The notes under the pieces are model-generated. The model did not search any database, was not told where the DNA came from, and saw only the letters and a program-made list of their open reading frames with translations. Both the position numbers and the translations under genes were made by a program. Of a stretch of 60,039 nt of DNA, positions 1 to 8,268 are shown in pieces. The stretch covers positions 1 through 60,039 of the forward strand of contig CAAGME010000035.1 in assembly GCA_900770945.1 (NCBI GenBank), given 5' to 3'. This DNA is from Clostridia bacterium (GTDB taxonomy: Bacteria > Bacillota > Clostridia > Christensenellales > Borkfalkiaceae). Within the stretch, counting starts at the first letter, position 1. The number at the start of each line of letters is the position of its first letter.

Positions 1-2
1 AC

Positions 3-92
3 GATATTTTCAAGGGTATGAATAAAAAAATCCTCGAACCCGCGTTCAAGGAAACTCAAAAAATGCCCGTTTTAATTGAAATTAGAGGATAA
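3..92 (+). CDS. 3' end of an unidentified gene cut by the window edge
   Basis: A reading frame open from the left edge ends at TAA 90-92 and encodes about 29 residues ending in PVLIEIRG. I do not recognise the family. It converges on the surface lipoprotein gene and only 38 bases separate the two stop codons, so it may mark the edge of the accessory region. The open stretch is short and could be chance. Confidence 0.3.
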   Translation, partial: DIFKGMNKKILEPAFKETQKMPVLIEIRG

Positions 93-130
93 AACTATGT
101 TTTTTACTACTAAAAGGTGTTCGTGCGAGG

Positions 131-1972
131 TTAAACAAACGCAGAATCACCTATAGAAGTTACGCCGTTACCGATTGTTACGGTTGTTAAGCCGTTGCAA
201 AGATAGAACGCATAACTACCGATAGAAGTCACGCTGTCGGGTATCGTTATACTCGTAAGTCCGCTGCAATAGAACGCCTCACTATCGATAGAAGTCACGC
301 CGTTACCTATGGTTATGCTTGTTAACCCGCTGCAATTATAGAACGCCCGCCAACCGATTGAAGTCACGCCGTTACCGATGGTTACGCTTGTTAAGCCGGC
401 GCAACCACTAAACGCATTATAAGCGATACTTGTTACGCTATTACCATCGATTTTAGCCGGAATATTCAACACCGACAAGGTTTTTCCATAATCCGTTAAG
501 CCCGTTATACTGTTTGCTGAAAGGGTATAAATCGCTGTCCAAGTCGCTACGATATTTGTGTTTTTTGTAACGGGCTTTGTAAAATCAAAATCCCACACCA
601 AGCCGTATCCGTCGCGAGTTGTAACGGGAATATGGTCTTCGGGAATAATATTATCTTCTTCTATTTTAACTGTGTTGTTTTCAACAGGCGTTCCGTCGCT
701 TATCAAAAAAGTTACCGTATAAATTTCTCTGCGGCGAACGGTTACGGTATAGAATTTGCTATCGCTACCGCATTTTTCTAATATGTAAAACGTATTATCT
801 CCGACTTCGAGCTTGACGGTTTTACTTACTATCTCGTTAGCGCAATCAAAGTCTTTATATACGGAATAACTTGTTCCGCCTTTTAATTCTATTTCGTCGG
901 TAAAATAAAACGTTTCTGTATCGTTAGAAACTTTACCGTAAATAGTTTTATCGGTCTTTTCAAACGTTTTGCATATTATCTGATTGTTTTCGTCAATGCG
1001 CTTTTCCGGCGCAACGACTTGCCCGGCGTTTATAACGGTTCCGTCATCAAGAGTTATTATCAATTCACATTTGTCGTTTATCACAGCCGACTTTACTCCG
1101 TTTCCGTCCTTGCCGTCAACCCCGTCTTGTCCGTCAACCCCGTCTTTACCATTTACACCGTCTTGACCGTCTTTTCCGTCCTGACCGTTTACGCCGTCCT
1201 TGCCATCGGTGCCGTTCGCTCCGTCTTTGCCTTTCAGCCAATTCAAGAAGTCTGTTTCCGTTCCGGTGTTTCCGCTGTCAAGCCAAATTTGATATGCAGA
1301 CTTGCCGTCAACCCCGTCTTTACCGTCTTGTCCGTTTACACCGTCTTTGCCGTCCTGACCGTTTGCACCGTCCTTACCGTCAACGCCGTTCGTTCCGTCT
1401 TTACCTTTCAGCCAATTCAAGAAGTCTGTTTCAGTTCCGGTGTTTCCGTTATCAAGCCAAACTTGATATGCAGACTTACCGTCAACCCCGTCTTGACCGT
1501 TTACACCGTCTTGACCGTCCTTGCCGTCGGTGCCGTTCGCTCCGTCTTTGCCGTCAACACCATTCGTTCCGTCTTTGCCTTTTAACCAGTTCAAGAAGTC
1601 TGCTTCCGTTCCCGTGTTCCCGTTGTCAAGCCAAATTTGATACGCAGACTTACCGTCAACACCGTCTTTACCGTTTGCACCGTCTTTACCGTCCGCACCG
1701 TTTGCTCCGTCCTTTCCGTCGGCACCGTTTGCTCCGTCCTTTCCGTCGGCACCGTTTACACCATCCTTACCGTCGGTGCCGTTCGTTCCGTCTTTGCCTT
1801 TCAACCAAGTCAAGAAGTCTGTTTCCGTTCCCGTGTTCCCGTTGTCAAGCCAAATTTGATATGCGGACTTGCCGTCAACGCTATTCGGATTACAAGCGGT
1901 AATGCAGAAAGCCAAACAAGTCAAACAAAGTACGCATAAAATTACTACAAGTGCTTTTTTAAATTGTTTCAT
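131..1972 (-). CDS. Collagen-like, leucine-rich-repeat surface lipoprotein
   Basis: Predicted secreted, lipid-anchored adhesin-like protein of 613 residues. The start at 1972 is chosen because an AGGAG lies just upstream and a lipoprotein signal (hydrophobic core, lipobox ITAC) follows at once; the upstream in-frame ATGs lack both. After Cys there are four modules, each opening with GKSAYQIWLD and WLKGKDG and continuing as collagen-like G-X-Y triplets rich in GKD, GAN, GTD and GVN, without proline. Then come a short linker domain, an InlB/Listeria-Bacteroides-type repeat (about residues 400-475) and BspA-type LRR_5 repeats (motif LTSVTIGNGVTSIG). The last leucine-rich repeat breaks off after SAFV, so the array looks truncated. 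No convincing promoter faces the gene in the present orientation of the upstream DNA, but one would if the 2030-2183 segment were inverted. The ligand is unknown. Confidence 0.85.
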   Translation of the reverse strand: MKQFKKALVVILCVLCLTCLAFCITACNPNSVDGKSAYQIWLDNGNTGTETDFLTWLKGKDGTNGTDGKDGVNGADGKDGANGADGKDGANGADGKDGANGKDGVDGKSAYQIWLDNGNTGTEADFLNWLKGKDGTNGVDGKDGANGTDGKDGQDGVNGQDGVDGKSAYQVWLDNGNTGTETDFLNWLKGKDGTNGVDGKDGANGQDGKDGVNGQDGKDGVDGKSAYQIWLDSGNTGTETDFLNWLKGKDGANGTDGKDGVNGQDGKDGQDGVNGKDGVDGQDGVDGKDGNGVKSAVINDKCELIITLDDGTVINAGQVVAPEKRIDENNQIICKTFEKTDKTIYGKVSNDTETFYFTDEIELKGGTSYSVYKDFDCANEIVSKTVKLEVGDNTFYILEKCGSDSKFYTVTVRRREIYTVTFLISDGTPVENNTVKIEEDNIIPEDHIPVTTRDGYGLVWDFDFTKPVTKNTNIVATWTAIYTLSANSITGLTDYGKTLSVLNIPAKIDGNSVTSIAYNAFSGCAGLTSVTIGNGVTSIGWRAFYNCSGLTSITIGNGVTSIDSEAFYCSGLTSITIPDSVTSIGSYAFYLCNGLTTVTIGNGVTSIGDSAFV

Positions 1973-2018
1973 AATGTCTCCTCTCATATGCGTTCTTAAC
2001 GCATACACTCCAATCTTT

Positions 2019-2047
2019 TGTGCATTAAATATTCAGATAGATGCACA
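2019..2047. repeat. Left inverted recombination-like site
   Basis: A 29-bp site: outer arm TGTGCATTAAA, spacer TATTCAG, inner arm ATAGATGCACA. Bases 2030-2047 are a perfect 18-bp inverted copy of 2166-2183. The two-arm, short-spacer layout is that expected for a tyrosine recombinase core site. Here the arms pair at 8 of 11 positions. Confidence 0.7.
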
Positions 2048-2165
2048 AAAATATACGTTTAAGCGAAAAATCACATAAAAAATCCTTTTCTTATGATTTT
2101 TTAGTACATGAATGCATATATGAGTTGACTTTTTACGCGTAAACTACTATAATGCAAGTATAAAA
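2048..2165. other. Putative invertible promoter segment
   Basis: This 118-bp non-coding segment lies between two inverted 29-bp sites and next to a tyrosine recombinase gene. Its only strong promoter points rightward, away from the lipoprotein gene. If the segment were flipped, the -10 box would fall at about 2060-2065 on the minus strand, giving a leader of about 80 bases to the lipoprotein start. Inversion is inferred from architecture and was not observed. Confidence 0.65.
2125..2153 (+). promoter_or_regulatory. Near-consensus sigma-70 promoter inside the invertible segment
   Basis: TTGACT at 2125-2130, a 17-bp spacer, and TATAAT at 2148-2153. It fires rightward into the right recombination site and the 3' end of the oppositely oriented recombinase gene, so as drawn it drives no gene. 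Confidence 0.75.
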
Positions 2166-2194
2166 TGTGCATCTATCTGAATAATAGACGCACA
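2166..2194. repeat. Right inverted recombination-like site
   Basis: Read on the minus strand: arm TGTGCGTCTAT, spacer TATTCAG, arm ATAGATGCACA. The arms pair at 10 of 11 positions. The spacer is identical to the left site but in opposite orientation, which is the arrangement that gives inversion rather than deletion. It lies 17 bases from the recombinase stop codon. Confidence 0.7.
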
Positions 2195-2201
2195 TTTTTT
2201 T
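2166..2201 (+). terminator. Intrinsic terminator overlapping the right site
   Basis: On the plus strand the 11-bp arms form a hairpin with a 7-base loop, followed directly by a run of T (2195-2201). It should stop transcripts from the promoter at 2125-2153 within about 40 bases. Minus-strand reading gives TTTTAT after the stem, so it may also end the recombinase message. Confidence 0.65.
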
Positions 2202-2211
2202 GCCTCTTTTT

Positions 2212-3138
2212 TTACAACATTTTGGATAATTTGTTCATCATTTCCGCCTTGTGTTCCCATAAAGAATGCGCGTAGCGGTTGAGCGTGATTGTTGCGTTTT
2301 TATGTCCTAAAATTTCCGACAGAGATTTTACGTCCATTCCGCACTCTAAAGCGCGCGTAGCAAACGTATGCCTGAGAGAATGGAACCCTTTATGTGGTAA
2401 ACTGAGTTTTTTAAGCAACAACTCGAATGTTCGTTGATAACTGCGAATAAAAACAGGTTTTTCGCCGTCGGCAATCACAAATTCGCATTTACTTTTCTTT
2501 TTCATTTCTTTCAGCATTTTTACGAGCGTTTTCGATAACGGAATTTGCCGCCTTGAATTCTCCGTTTTGGGTGTGTCGGTAATTCTTAGATGTTTACCGT
2601 TTTCGTTGCCGTCGTGGCAAGTTTTCGTAACGGATAAAATACTTTTTTCAAAGTCAATGTCGTTCCATGTCAGGGCAAGCAATTCGCCGATTCTTAGTCC
2701 TGTGTAAAGGCATAAAATAATCCCGCGATACTTTTCTTTTTTTGCTGATAACACGGCTTTTTCGATTTTCTTTTGTTCCTGAATCGAAAAACAGTCCACT
2801 TGTTTTTCTCTCGGTTTGGGGCTTTTTATTTTGTTCGCCGAATATTCGGGCAAGCAACCGACTAAATGCGCTGTTTTAAGCGAATTCCGAACAATAGACA
2901 ATATCGTTTTTACGAAATTAGGCGATAAGCCTTTGCCCGTGCGCTTGTTTCCGTTTTCCGTTAAACTTGTAATAAACTTCTGCAAAATAAACGGCGTTAA
3001 GTCTGTAAGTTCTACGTCGCCTAAATTCGGCAGAATATGTATCTGAGCCGCTTTCGAATAATGCTCGAAAGTTCGTAGTTTGCTTGACGGTTTTATGTAA
3101 TGGGTCAGCCACTCTTTGAGCCAAATTTTGTATGTCAT
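2212..3138 (-). CDS. Tyrosine recombinase / site-specific integrase
   Basis: A 308-residue phage-integrase-family recombinase that cuts and rejoins DNA at paired sites. The N-terminal SAM-like core-binding domain covers roughly residues 1-110. The catalytic domain shows the expected R (GLRIGE), K region (TPKTENSRRQ), HxxR (HSLRH), H (LGHKN) and nucleophile Tyr (NRYAH). I start at 3138 because AGGAG lies 8 bases upstream; an in-frame TTG at 3174 is possible but weaker. The gene ends 17 bases from one of two inverted 29-bp sites, so its likely job is to invert the promoter segment beside it. The family also includes integrases of mobile elements, and integrase of a decayed element is the alternative. 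Confidence 0.9.
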   Translation of the reverse strand: MTYKIWLKEWLTHYIKPSSKLRTFEHYSKAAQIHILPNLGDVELTDLTPFILQKFITSLTENGNKRTGKGLSPNFVKTILSIVRNSLKTAHLVGCLPEYSANKIKSPKPREKQVDCFSIQEQKKIEKAVLSAKKEKYRGIILCLYTGLRIGELLALTWNDIDFEKSILSVTKTCHDGNENGKHLRITDTPKTENSRRQIPLSKTLVKMLKEMKKKSKCEFVIADGEKPVFIRSYQRTFELLLKKLSLPHKGFHSLRHTFATRALECGMDVKSLSEILGHKNATITLNRYAHSLWEHKAEMMNKLSKML

Positions 3139-3283
3139 ATAACACACTCCTGTTTTTTTCTCATTTTCCGTCAAAACAGCCCGTGAAGCAAACTTTTTTG
3201 CCGTTTTTTAAAGATTTTTAGACAAATTCCGGAAAAACACTTGATTTTTTTTCGGCGATGAGCTGACCCTTTTTAACCCATAG

Positions 3284-3361
3284 ATTCCTAATCTGACGGC
3301 TACTACAACCGATAACTTTACAGAAATAGAGGAAGACTTGGAAATTATTCAAGATAAATAA
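3284..3361 (+). pseudogene. Possible remnant 3' end of a lost gene
   Basis: Upstream of the recombinase a plus-strand frame bounded by TAG 3281-3283 and TAA 3359-3361 encodes 25 residues including TDNFTEIEEDLEIIQDK, which has ordinary coding composition but no start codon. It may be the tail of a gene truncated when the recombinase region arrived. The family is not recognised and chance cannot be excluded. Confidence 0.25.
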
Positions 3362-3385
3362 AAACAAATCTTAATACAAAACTAA

Positions 3386-3411
3386 CCGCGGCGGAAAAAT
3401 TTCCGCCGCGG
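3386..3411. terminator. Strong GC hairpin downstream of fhs
   Basis: Perfect 12-bp inverted repeat (CCGCGGCGGAAA and its complement) with a 2-base loop, between the accessory region and fhs. There is no clean T run on either side, so its role as a terminator is uncertain. Confidence 0.4.
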
Positions 3412-3575
3412 GTATGATTTTCAAATATGCTTTTTAAACTTGTCGATAAATAATTATTTTTTGCCCTCAACAAGCCCGAGTTCGGACATAAGACGAGCTA
3501 AACGCTCGCCCATACTTAGAAAAAAGACGGTCAAAAACGTAGTGGGAAGGCGGCTCGCTTGCAGCCTGAAAAAAA

Positions 3576-5255
3576 TCAGAATAAGCCGACAATCTTTCCG
3601 TCCGCCGTCACGTCTATGTTTTCCGCGGCGGGGTGCTTGGGAAGCCCCGGCATTGTCATGACGTCGCCCGTTAAAACGACGATAAAGCCGGCGCCGGCGG
3701 ATACTTTGACTTTTCTTACCGTGACCTTAAAGCCCGAAGGCGCGCCGAGAAGAGCAGGGTCGTCCGAAAAACTGTACTGCGTTTTGGCAATACATACGGG
3801 TAAGGACGAAAAGCCTAACTTTTCAAGCGTTTCTATCTCTTTTTGCGCGGCGGGGGTTATAATAACGCCGTCGCCGCCGTAGACCTTTTTAACGACGGCT
3901 TCAATCTTTTTTTCGATAGGTTCTTCCGTTTTATAAGCAAACGTGAAGTCGCCTTTTTCTTCGGCACATAAGCGAATTACTTCTTCCGCAAGCTCTTTCC
4001 CTCCCGCGCCGCCGTCCGCCCAAACGGTGGAAAGACGAACGTTTACGCCGAGTTCACGGCATTTTTCTATGATAAAATCAATTTCTTTATCGGTATCGGT
4101 CGGGAAGCGGTTTACTGCGACAACACACGGCAAACGGTAAACTTCCTTGACGTTTTTAACGTGCCTTAAAAGGTTGACAACACCCTTGCCGAGGGCCTCT
4201 ATATCCTCCGTGCCGAGAGATTTTTTATCGAGTCCGCCGTGCATTTTCAACGCCCTTACCGTTGCCACGACGACAACCGCGTCGGGGGTAAGCCCGGCAA
4301 GGCGGCACTTTATATCGAAGAATTTTTCCGCGCCGAGGTCCGCACCGAAGCCCGCTTCGGTAACGACGTAATCGGCGCATTTTAATGCGGTTTTAGTGGC
4401 TATCACGGAGTTACAGCCGTGCGCTATGTTTGCAAACGGTCCGCCGTGGACGAACGCCGGAGTACCTTCGAGCGTCTGTACGAGATTGGGCTTCAACGCG
4501 TCTTTAAGAAGTGCCGTCATAGCCCCCGCCGCTTTTAACTGCCCCGCGGTGACGGGTTCGCCCGAATAGGTATAACCGACAATTATGTTCGCAAGACGAG
4601 CTTTTAAGTCTTCAATCGAGTTTGCAAGGCAAAGTATCGCCATAACTTCCGAAGCAACCGTTATGTCGTAACCGTCCTCTCTCGGCGTGCCGTTGGCTTT
4701 ACCGCCCAAGCCGTCCACGATAAATCTGAGCTGACGGTCGTTCATGTCCACGCAACGCTTCCATGTTATTCTGCGGGGGTCGATTTCGAGTTCGTTACCT
4801 TGCTGAATATGGTTGTCAAGCATAGCCGCAAGCAGGTTGTTAGCCGCGCCGATTGCGTGAAAATCACCGGTAAAATGCAGATTTATGTCTTCCATCGGCA
4901 CAACTTGCGCGTACCCTCCGCCCGCCGCGCCGCCTTTAACGCCGAAAACGGGACCGAGCGACGGCTCACGCAAAGCGACGACGACTTTCTTACCTATTTT
5001 TTTAAGTCCGTCGGCAAGCCCTATCGTTGTCGTTGTCTTTCCCTCTCCCGCAGGCGTGGGCGTGATTGCCGTAACGAGAATAAGTTTGCCGTTTTTCCTT
5101 TTTGTTTCGCTTAAAAACGCAAGGTCTATTTTCGCTTTGTTTTTGCCGTAGCACTCAACGTACTTTTCGTCTATCCCCGCGCGCTCGGCTATGACGGAAA
5201 TGTCCTCGGTTTTCGCCCTCTGCGCTATCTCGATGTCGCTCAAATATTCTTTCAT
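3576..5255 (-). CDS. fhs: Formate-tetrahydrofolate ligase
   Basis: Makes 10-formyl-tetrahydrofolate from formate, ATP and tetrahydrofolate in the cytoplasm, feeding one-carbon metabolism and, in acetogens, the methyl branch of the Wood-Ljungdahl pathway. The 559-residue length matches the family. The ATP-binding P-loop region TPTPAGEGKTTTTIGL is at about residues 64-79, followed by the typical LREPSLGPVFGVKGGA segment. Other pathway genes are not in the window, so acetogenesis is not implied. A GGGAGG lies just before the ATG at 5255. It lies 75 bases downstream of nagA on the same strand and may be co-transcribed with it. Confidence 0.97.
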   Translation of the reverse strand: MKEYLSDIEIAQRAKTEDISVIAERAGIDEKYVECYGKNKAKIDLAFLSETKRKNGKLILVTAITPTPAGEGKTTTTIGLADGLKKIGKKVVVALREPSLGPVFGVKGGAAGGGYAQVVPMEDINLHFTGDFHAIGAANNLLAAMLDNHIQQGNELEIDPRRITWKRCVDMNDRQLRFIVDGLGGKANGTPREDGYDITVASEVMAILCLANSIEDLKARLANIIVGYTYSGEPVTAGQLKAAGAMTALLKDALKPNLVQTLEGTPAFVHGGPFANIAHGCNSVIATKTALKCADYVVTEAGFGADLGAEKFFDIKCRLAGLTPDAVVVVATVRALKMHGGLDKKSLGTEDIEALGKGVVNLLRHVKNVKEVYRLPCVVAVNRFPTDTDKEIDFIIEKCRELGVNVRLSTVWADGGAGGKELAEEVIRLCAEEKGDFTFAYKTEEPIEKKIEAVVKKVYGGDGVIITPAAQKEIETLEKLGFSSLPVCIAKTQYSFSDDPALLGAPSGFKVTVRKVKVSAGAGFIVVLTGDVMTMPGLPKHPAAENIDVTADGKIVGLF

Positions 5256-5330
5256 TTTTGTTTCCCTCCCGTAAAATTTACACGTTTATATATATTAAAT
5301 TTGTCGATAACGGGCTTATAGCCCGACTTT

Positions 5331-6488
5331 TTACTTTTTATCCTCGTAGATTACCTTGCCGCCGCGAATGGTTTTTTCAACAGAAAAATCTTCTCTTAAA
5401 ACAACAAAGTCGGCAACCTTACCTACGGCGATACTGCCGCGTTCTTTAAAAAGCGACAGGTTTTTTGCGGGGCTTACGGTCGCGCAATCGATTGCCTTTC
5501 CGAAAGGCGCGCCTACGCGCAAGACAAGGTTTTTAACGGCTTCGTTCATTTTTAAAACACTGCCCGCAAGAGTGCCGTCTTTGAGCCTCGCCTCACCGTT
5601 TTTGACGTATACGGTCTGTCCGCCCAACTCGGACACTCCGTCCGGCAAATGCTTAGCGCGCATTGCGTCCGTTATGAGAGTAATCTTATCCGCATGCTTT
5701 GTCTTATACAAAATCTTCATCGCCTCGGGGCAAACGTGGATGCAGTCGGCGATAAGTTCGGCGTTGAGCTTTCCCTCTAAAAGTACGCTTCCCACGACAC
5801 CGACCTCTCTATGGTGTAGCGGCGTCTGCGCGTTATAGGTGTGCGTAACGCTCCGCGCGCCCATGTCGATTGCCTTTTTAACGTCCTTATACTTCGCATC
5901 GGTGTGTCCGATGGAAGCGACTATGTTTTTTGAAGCGAGATATTGTATAAGCTCGGTCGCGCCCTCTTCCTCGGGCGCAAGCGTAACTATTTTAATATGC
6001 CCGCCCGAAGCTTTTTCATACTCCTTAAAAGCCGAGACCGACGGAGACTGAACGTATTCGATAGGTTGCGCCCCTACGTGTTTTTTGGATATGAACGGAC
6101 CTTCCAGGTGAACGCCCAAAACAGCCGCTCCGTCCTCAAAATGTCCGTCTATATAGCGATTAACGGCAGAAAGCGCATTTATTATGTTCTCTTTGCTCTG
6201 CGTCATGGTGGTAACCAGAAAGCCTGTCGTTCCCTCGGAAGCTATGGCGTTTGCAATGGTTGCGATAGCGTTTTCGCTACCGTCCATGCCGTCCGCGCCC
6301 GCCGCGCCGTGGATATGCTCGTCGATAAATCCCGGGCAAACAACGGAATACTTATCGACAGGAATTTCTTTTGCTTTATACGTGTCGAGATTTTTGCCTA
6401 TCTCTCTGATAATCCCGTTTTCGAAAGTTATATCGCATTTTACGATTTCCCCGTCGATGTAAGCTTTAACGTTTTTTAATACTTGCAT
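5331..6488 (-). CDS. nagA: N-acetylglucosamine-6-phosphate deacetylase
   Basis: Hydrolyses GlcNAc-6-P to glucosamine-6-P and acetate, a cytoplasmic step in amino-sugar use and cell-wall recycling. The protein has 385 residues, normal for the amidohydrolase family. Visible active-site elements are the metal motif GFIDEHIHG, LEGPF (metal-binding Glu), SIGHTDA and VTHTYNA (histidines) and ITDAM (catalytic Asp). No nagB or sugar transporter is adjacent. The acetate it releases and the pta/ackA pair nearby could be linked only loosely. Confidence 0.95.
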   Translation of the reverse strand: MQVLKNVKAYIDGEIVKCDITFENGIIREIGKNLDTYKAKEIPVDKYSVVCPGFIDEHIHGAAGADGMDGSENAIATIANAIASEGTTGFLVTTMTQSKENIINALSAVNRYIDGHFEDGAAVLGVHLEGPFISKKHVGAQPIEYVQSPSVSAFKEYEKASGGHIKIVTLAPEEEGATELIQYLASKNIVASIGHTDAKYKDVKKAIDMGARSVTHTYNAQTPLHHREVGVVGSVLLEGKLNAELIADCIHVCPEAMKILYKTKHADKITLITDAMRAKHLPDGVSELGGQTVYVKNGEARLKDGTLAGSVLKMNEAVKNLVLRVGAPFGKAIDCATVSPAKNLSLFKERGSIAVGKVADFVVLREDFSVEKTIRGGKVIYEDKK

Positions 6489-6543
6489 ATGATGTTTATC
6501 TCCTTTTATTAGTTAAAAGTTTAGAATTGAAAGTTGCGGATTT

Positions 6544-6938
6544 ACATATATATTTTAAATCCTCTTTCGCTTGCACTTGTTGCAAATATCGCTTGCCGAA
6601 GGCAAATATCACGCCGTTAGGCATATCACTTGCGCCTTTGGCGCAAATATCGATTTACATGATATCCCCTCATCCACCGCCGACGCGACGGCGGTCCCCC
6701 TTCTCCACAAAGCTCGGCAGAGCCGAGCGGGCGAAGGTCGGTGTGGGTGTGGTTTGCCGACGCGACGGCGTGTGCCAGACTTCTTCGTCGCGCCAAAGGC
6801 GCAAATTTTGTCAGCCCGATAAGGCGTAGATTGGTGCAGTTTAGCACAGCCGGTGACGGAGCCCGACAGGCGCGTACTATAACGTACGTAACTAAAGGTC
6901 GACGGCGCACGCAGTGCCAAAATGTGCCGATATCCGCC
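6544..6938. repeat. Non-coding block of small palindromes
   Basis: About 400 bases without a credible gene. It is a mosaic of short perfect hairpins such as TTGCCGAAGGCAA, TTGCGCCTTTGGCGCAA, GCTCGGCAGAGCCGAGC and CGCCGACGCGACGGCG, several separated by ATATC(A/G). Open frames here on both strands are reflections of the palindromes. It resembles the hairpin-array repeats found between genes in many gut Clostridia; that comparison is from memory. Confidence 0.6.
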
Positions 6939-8099
6939 TTATCGTTTAATAATTTTCATTTCGTACTCATTACTCTTTTTGCCTGTAACGAGCGAATAAA
7001 CGTCGTTGGCAAAGACGTCCTTTTCAAAACATTCTTTCGCCACGCCGGTGAGCTTGTCGCCGTCGGCTTTGCGCGTGATTATTTTGTTTTTGCAGCCGGA
7101 AATATGCGACAAAATATCCATGGAATCTTCCGCAACCGCAAGCACTTTAAGGTAAAGATTGCTCTTTAAGCACTTGTCGGTAAAATCGCTCGTCACGCCG
7201 AGCATATTGTTGGTTATTATCCGCGAAATTCTCGCGCGGGTGTACCGCTTGGTTTCGAGCCGAGAGATAAGGTCGCCCAAATTGCTTGCCGCGCGGCAAG
7301 TAACTTTTATTCTGTTTTCCAACCCTTCAGCACAATCGGTTATCTTCTGTAAGTCTTTCCCTTCGCTTTCGAGGATTTTGTACATTGCCACTTCGCTCAT
7401 GTCCGGCAACTCTTCGGGCAAATCGGCAAAGACGTACTTAGGCAAATACTGCTTGACTTTTTTCTTTTTCCCGTCCCCGACTGCGGCTCTCACCGCCGCC
7501 GCAGAGACGTATTCGCCGCCGACGGACAAATCATCATGCGCGCCGGTGCGCATAATCGGCTGAAAATCCATATCTTCGTTGAGCCGCAAAATCGCCTTGA
7601 CGTATTCGACGCCGAGAACGGAGTTGGGCGTTTTCATAAGAGTGACGTCCACACCGATGTCTTCGAGAGCCTGCATTCGGGCGAGCGCGAACGGAGAGCC
7701 GACTTCGAGCCTTTCTTTAAGCGCGGCTTTGAATTGTTTGCTTTCGATAAGAGTTGCCTTTGCAAGCGTCAAAAACTCTTCCTTCGTGCCGCTTTCCGTG
7801 CCGAAAAACAATGTTTTTTCCACGGGCAGTGATGACAAAAGCTTAACAGCCCCCCGCGCGAAAAGTTCGGCGGGCGAAGAAGCAAACGCCGCGGGCAGTT
7901 CGAAAACTATGTCAGCGCCGGCAAGCACGGCATGGCGAGCGCGGGTGTACTTATCCAGAACGGCGGCTTCGCCTCTTTGGCAAAAATTCCCGCTCATGAT
8001 AAGCGCAACCTTGTTTCCGTCCGCTTTCATTTCTCTTATTAAGCGTATGTGTCCGCTGTGAAGCGGATTTAGTTCGCATATGGCGACGCAAAATTTCAT
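6939..8099 (-). CDS. tmcAL: tRNA(Met) cytidine acetate ligase-like nucleotidyltransferase
   Basis: Member of the YlbM/TmcAL family, which uses ATP and acetate to acetylate the wobble cytidine of elongator tRNA-Met. At 386 residues it fits the family. The N-terminal nucleotidyltransferase motif ELNPLHSGH (a variant of EYNPFHNGH) starts near residue 8, followed by MSGNFCQRGE; the C-terminal half carries YTRARISRII. A ribosome site (AAGGA) precedes the ATG at 8099. It is divergent from pta, a neighbourhood I know from other Clostridia. Some family members remain untested, so the exact substrate is inferred. Confidence 0.85.
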   Translation of the reverse strand: MKFCVAICELNPLHSGHIRLIREMKADGNKVALIMSGNFCQRGEAAVLDKYTRARHAVLAGADIVFELPAAFASSPAELFARGAVKLLSSLPVEKTLFFGTESGTKEEFLTLAKATLIESKQFKAALKERLEVGSPFALARMQALEDIGVDVTLMKTPNSVLGVEYVKAILRLNEDMDFQPIMRTGAHDDLSVGGEYVSAAAVRAAVGDGKKKKVKQYLPKYVFADLPEELPDMSEVAMYKILESEGKDLQKITDCAEGLENRIKVTCRAASNLGDLISRLETKRYTRARISRIITNNMLGVTSDFTDKCLKSNLYLKVLAVAEDSMDILSHISGCKNKIITRKADGDKLTGVAKECFEKDVFANDVYSLVTGKKSNEYEMKIIKR

Positions 8100-8117
8100 T
8101 CGGGTGTTCCTTTTTCC

Positions 8118-8146
8118 TTTACTTTAAAAAAAAATCATTATATAAT
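8118..8146 (+). promoter_or_regulatory. Probable pta-ackA promoter
   Basis: TTTACT (8118-8123), 17-bp spacer, TATAAT (8141-8146), in the tmcAL/pta divergent gap. It implies a leader of about 115 bases before pta. The leader ends in a strong AAGGAGG ribosome site. Confidence 0.55.
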
Positions 8147-8268
8147 AGATAAGGTGTTGCGTGAAACGACTTGCAAAAACCGCTTCGCCTTACCCCGTTT
8201 AGAATATTGTAACCTAAATCGGCAAAAATTTCAACTAAATTCAATATATTTTTACAAGGAGGACCGTT

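Noticed and set aside
984..1860. CRISPR-like regular repeats
   Set aside because: The regular repeats are coding G-X-Y triplets in frame with the lipoprotein, with no constant spacer/repeat structure and no cas genes.
1019..1902. Long plus-strand frames opposite the collagen-like gene
   Set aside because: They read repetitive products such as VNPVFTVLSVYTV that mirror the G-X-Y codons of the real minus-strand gene; no ribosome site or independent homology.
3454..3513. 20-codon minus-strand frame (MGERLARLMSELGLVEGKK)
   Set aside because: Too short and not preceded by a site; it may be a gene remnant next to fhs but cannot be supported.
6609..6920. Overlapping frames in the 6.5-6.9 kb block
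   Set aside because: They are reflections of small palindromes; none has homology or a ribosome site.
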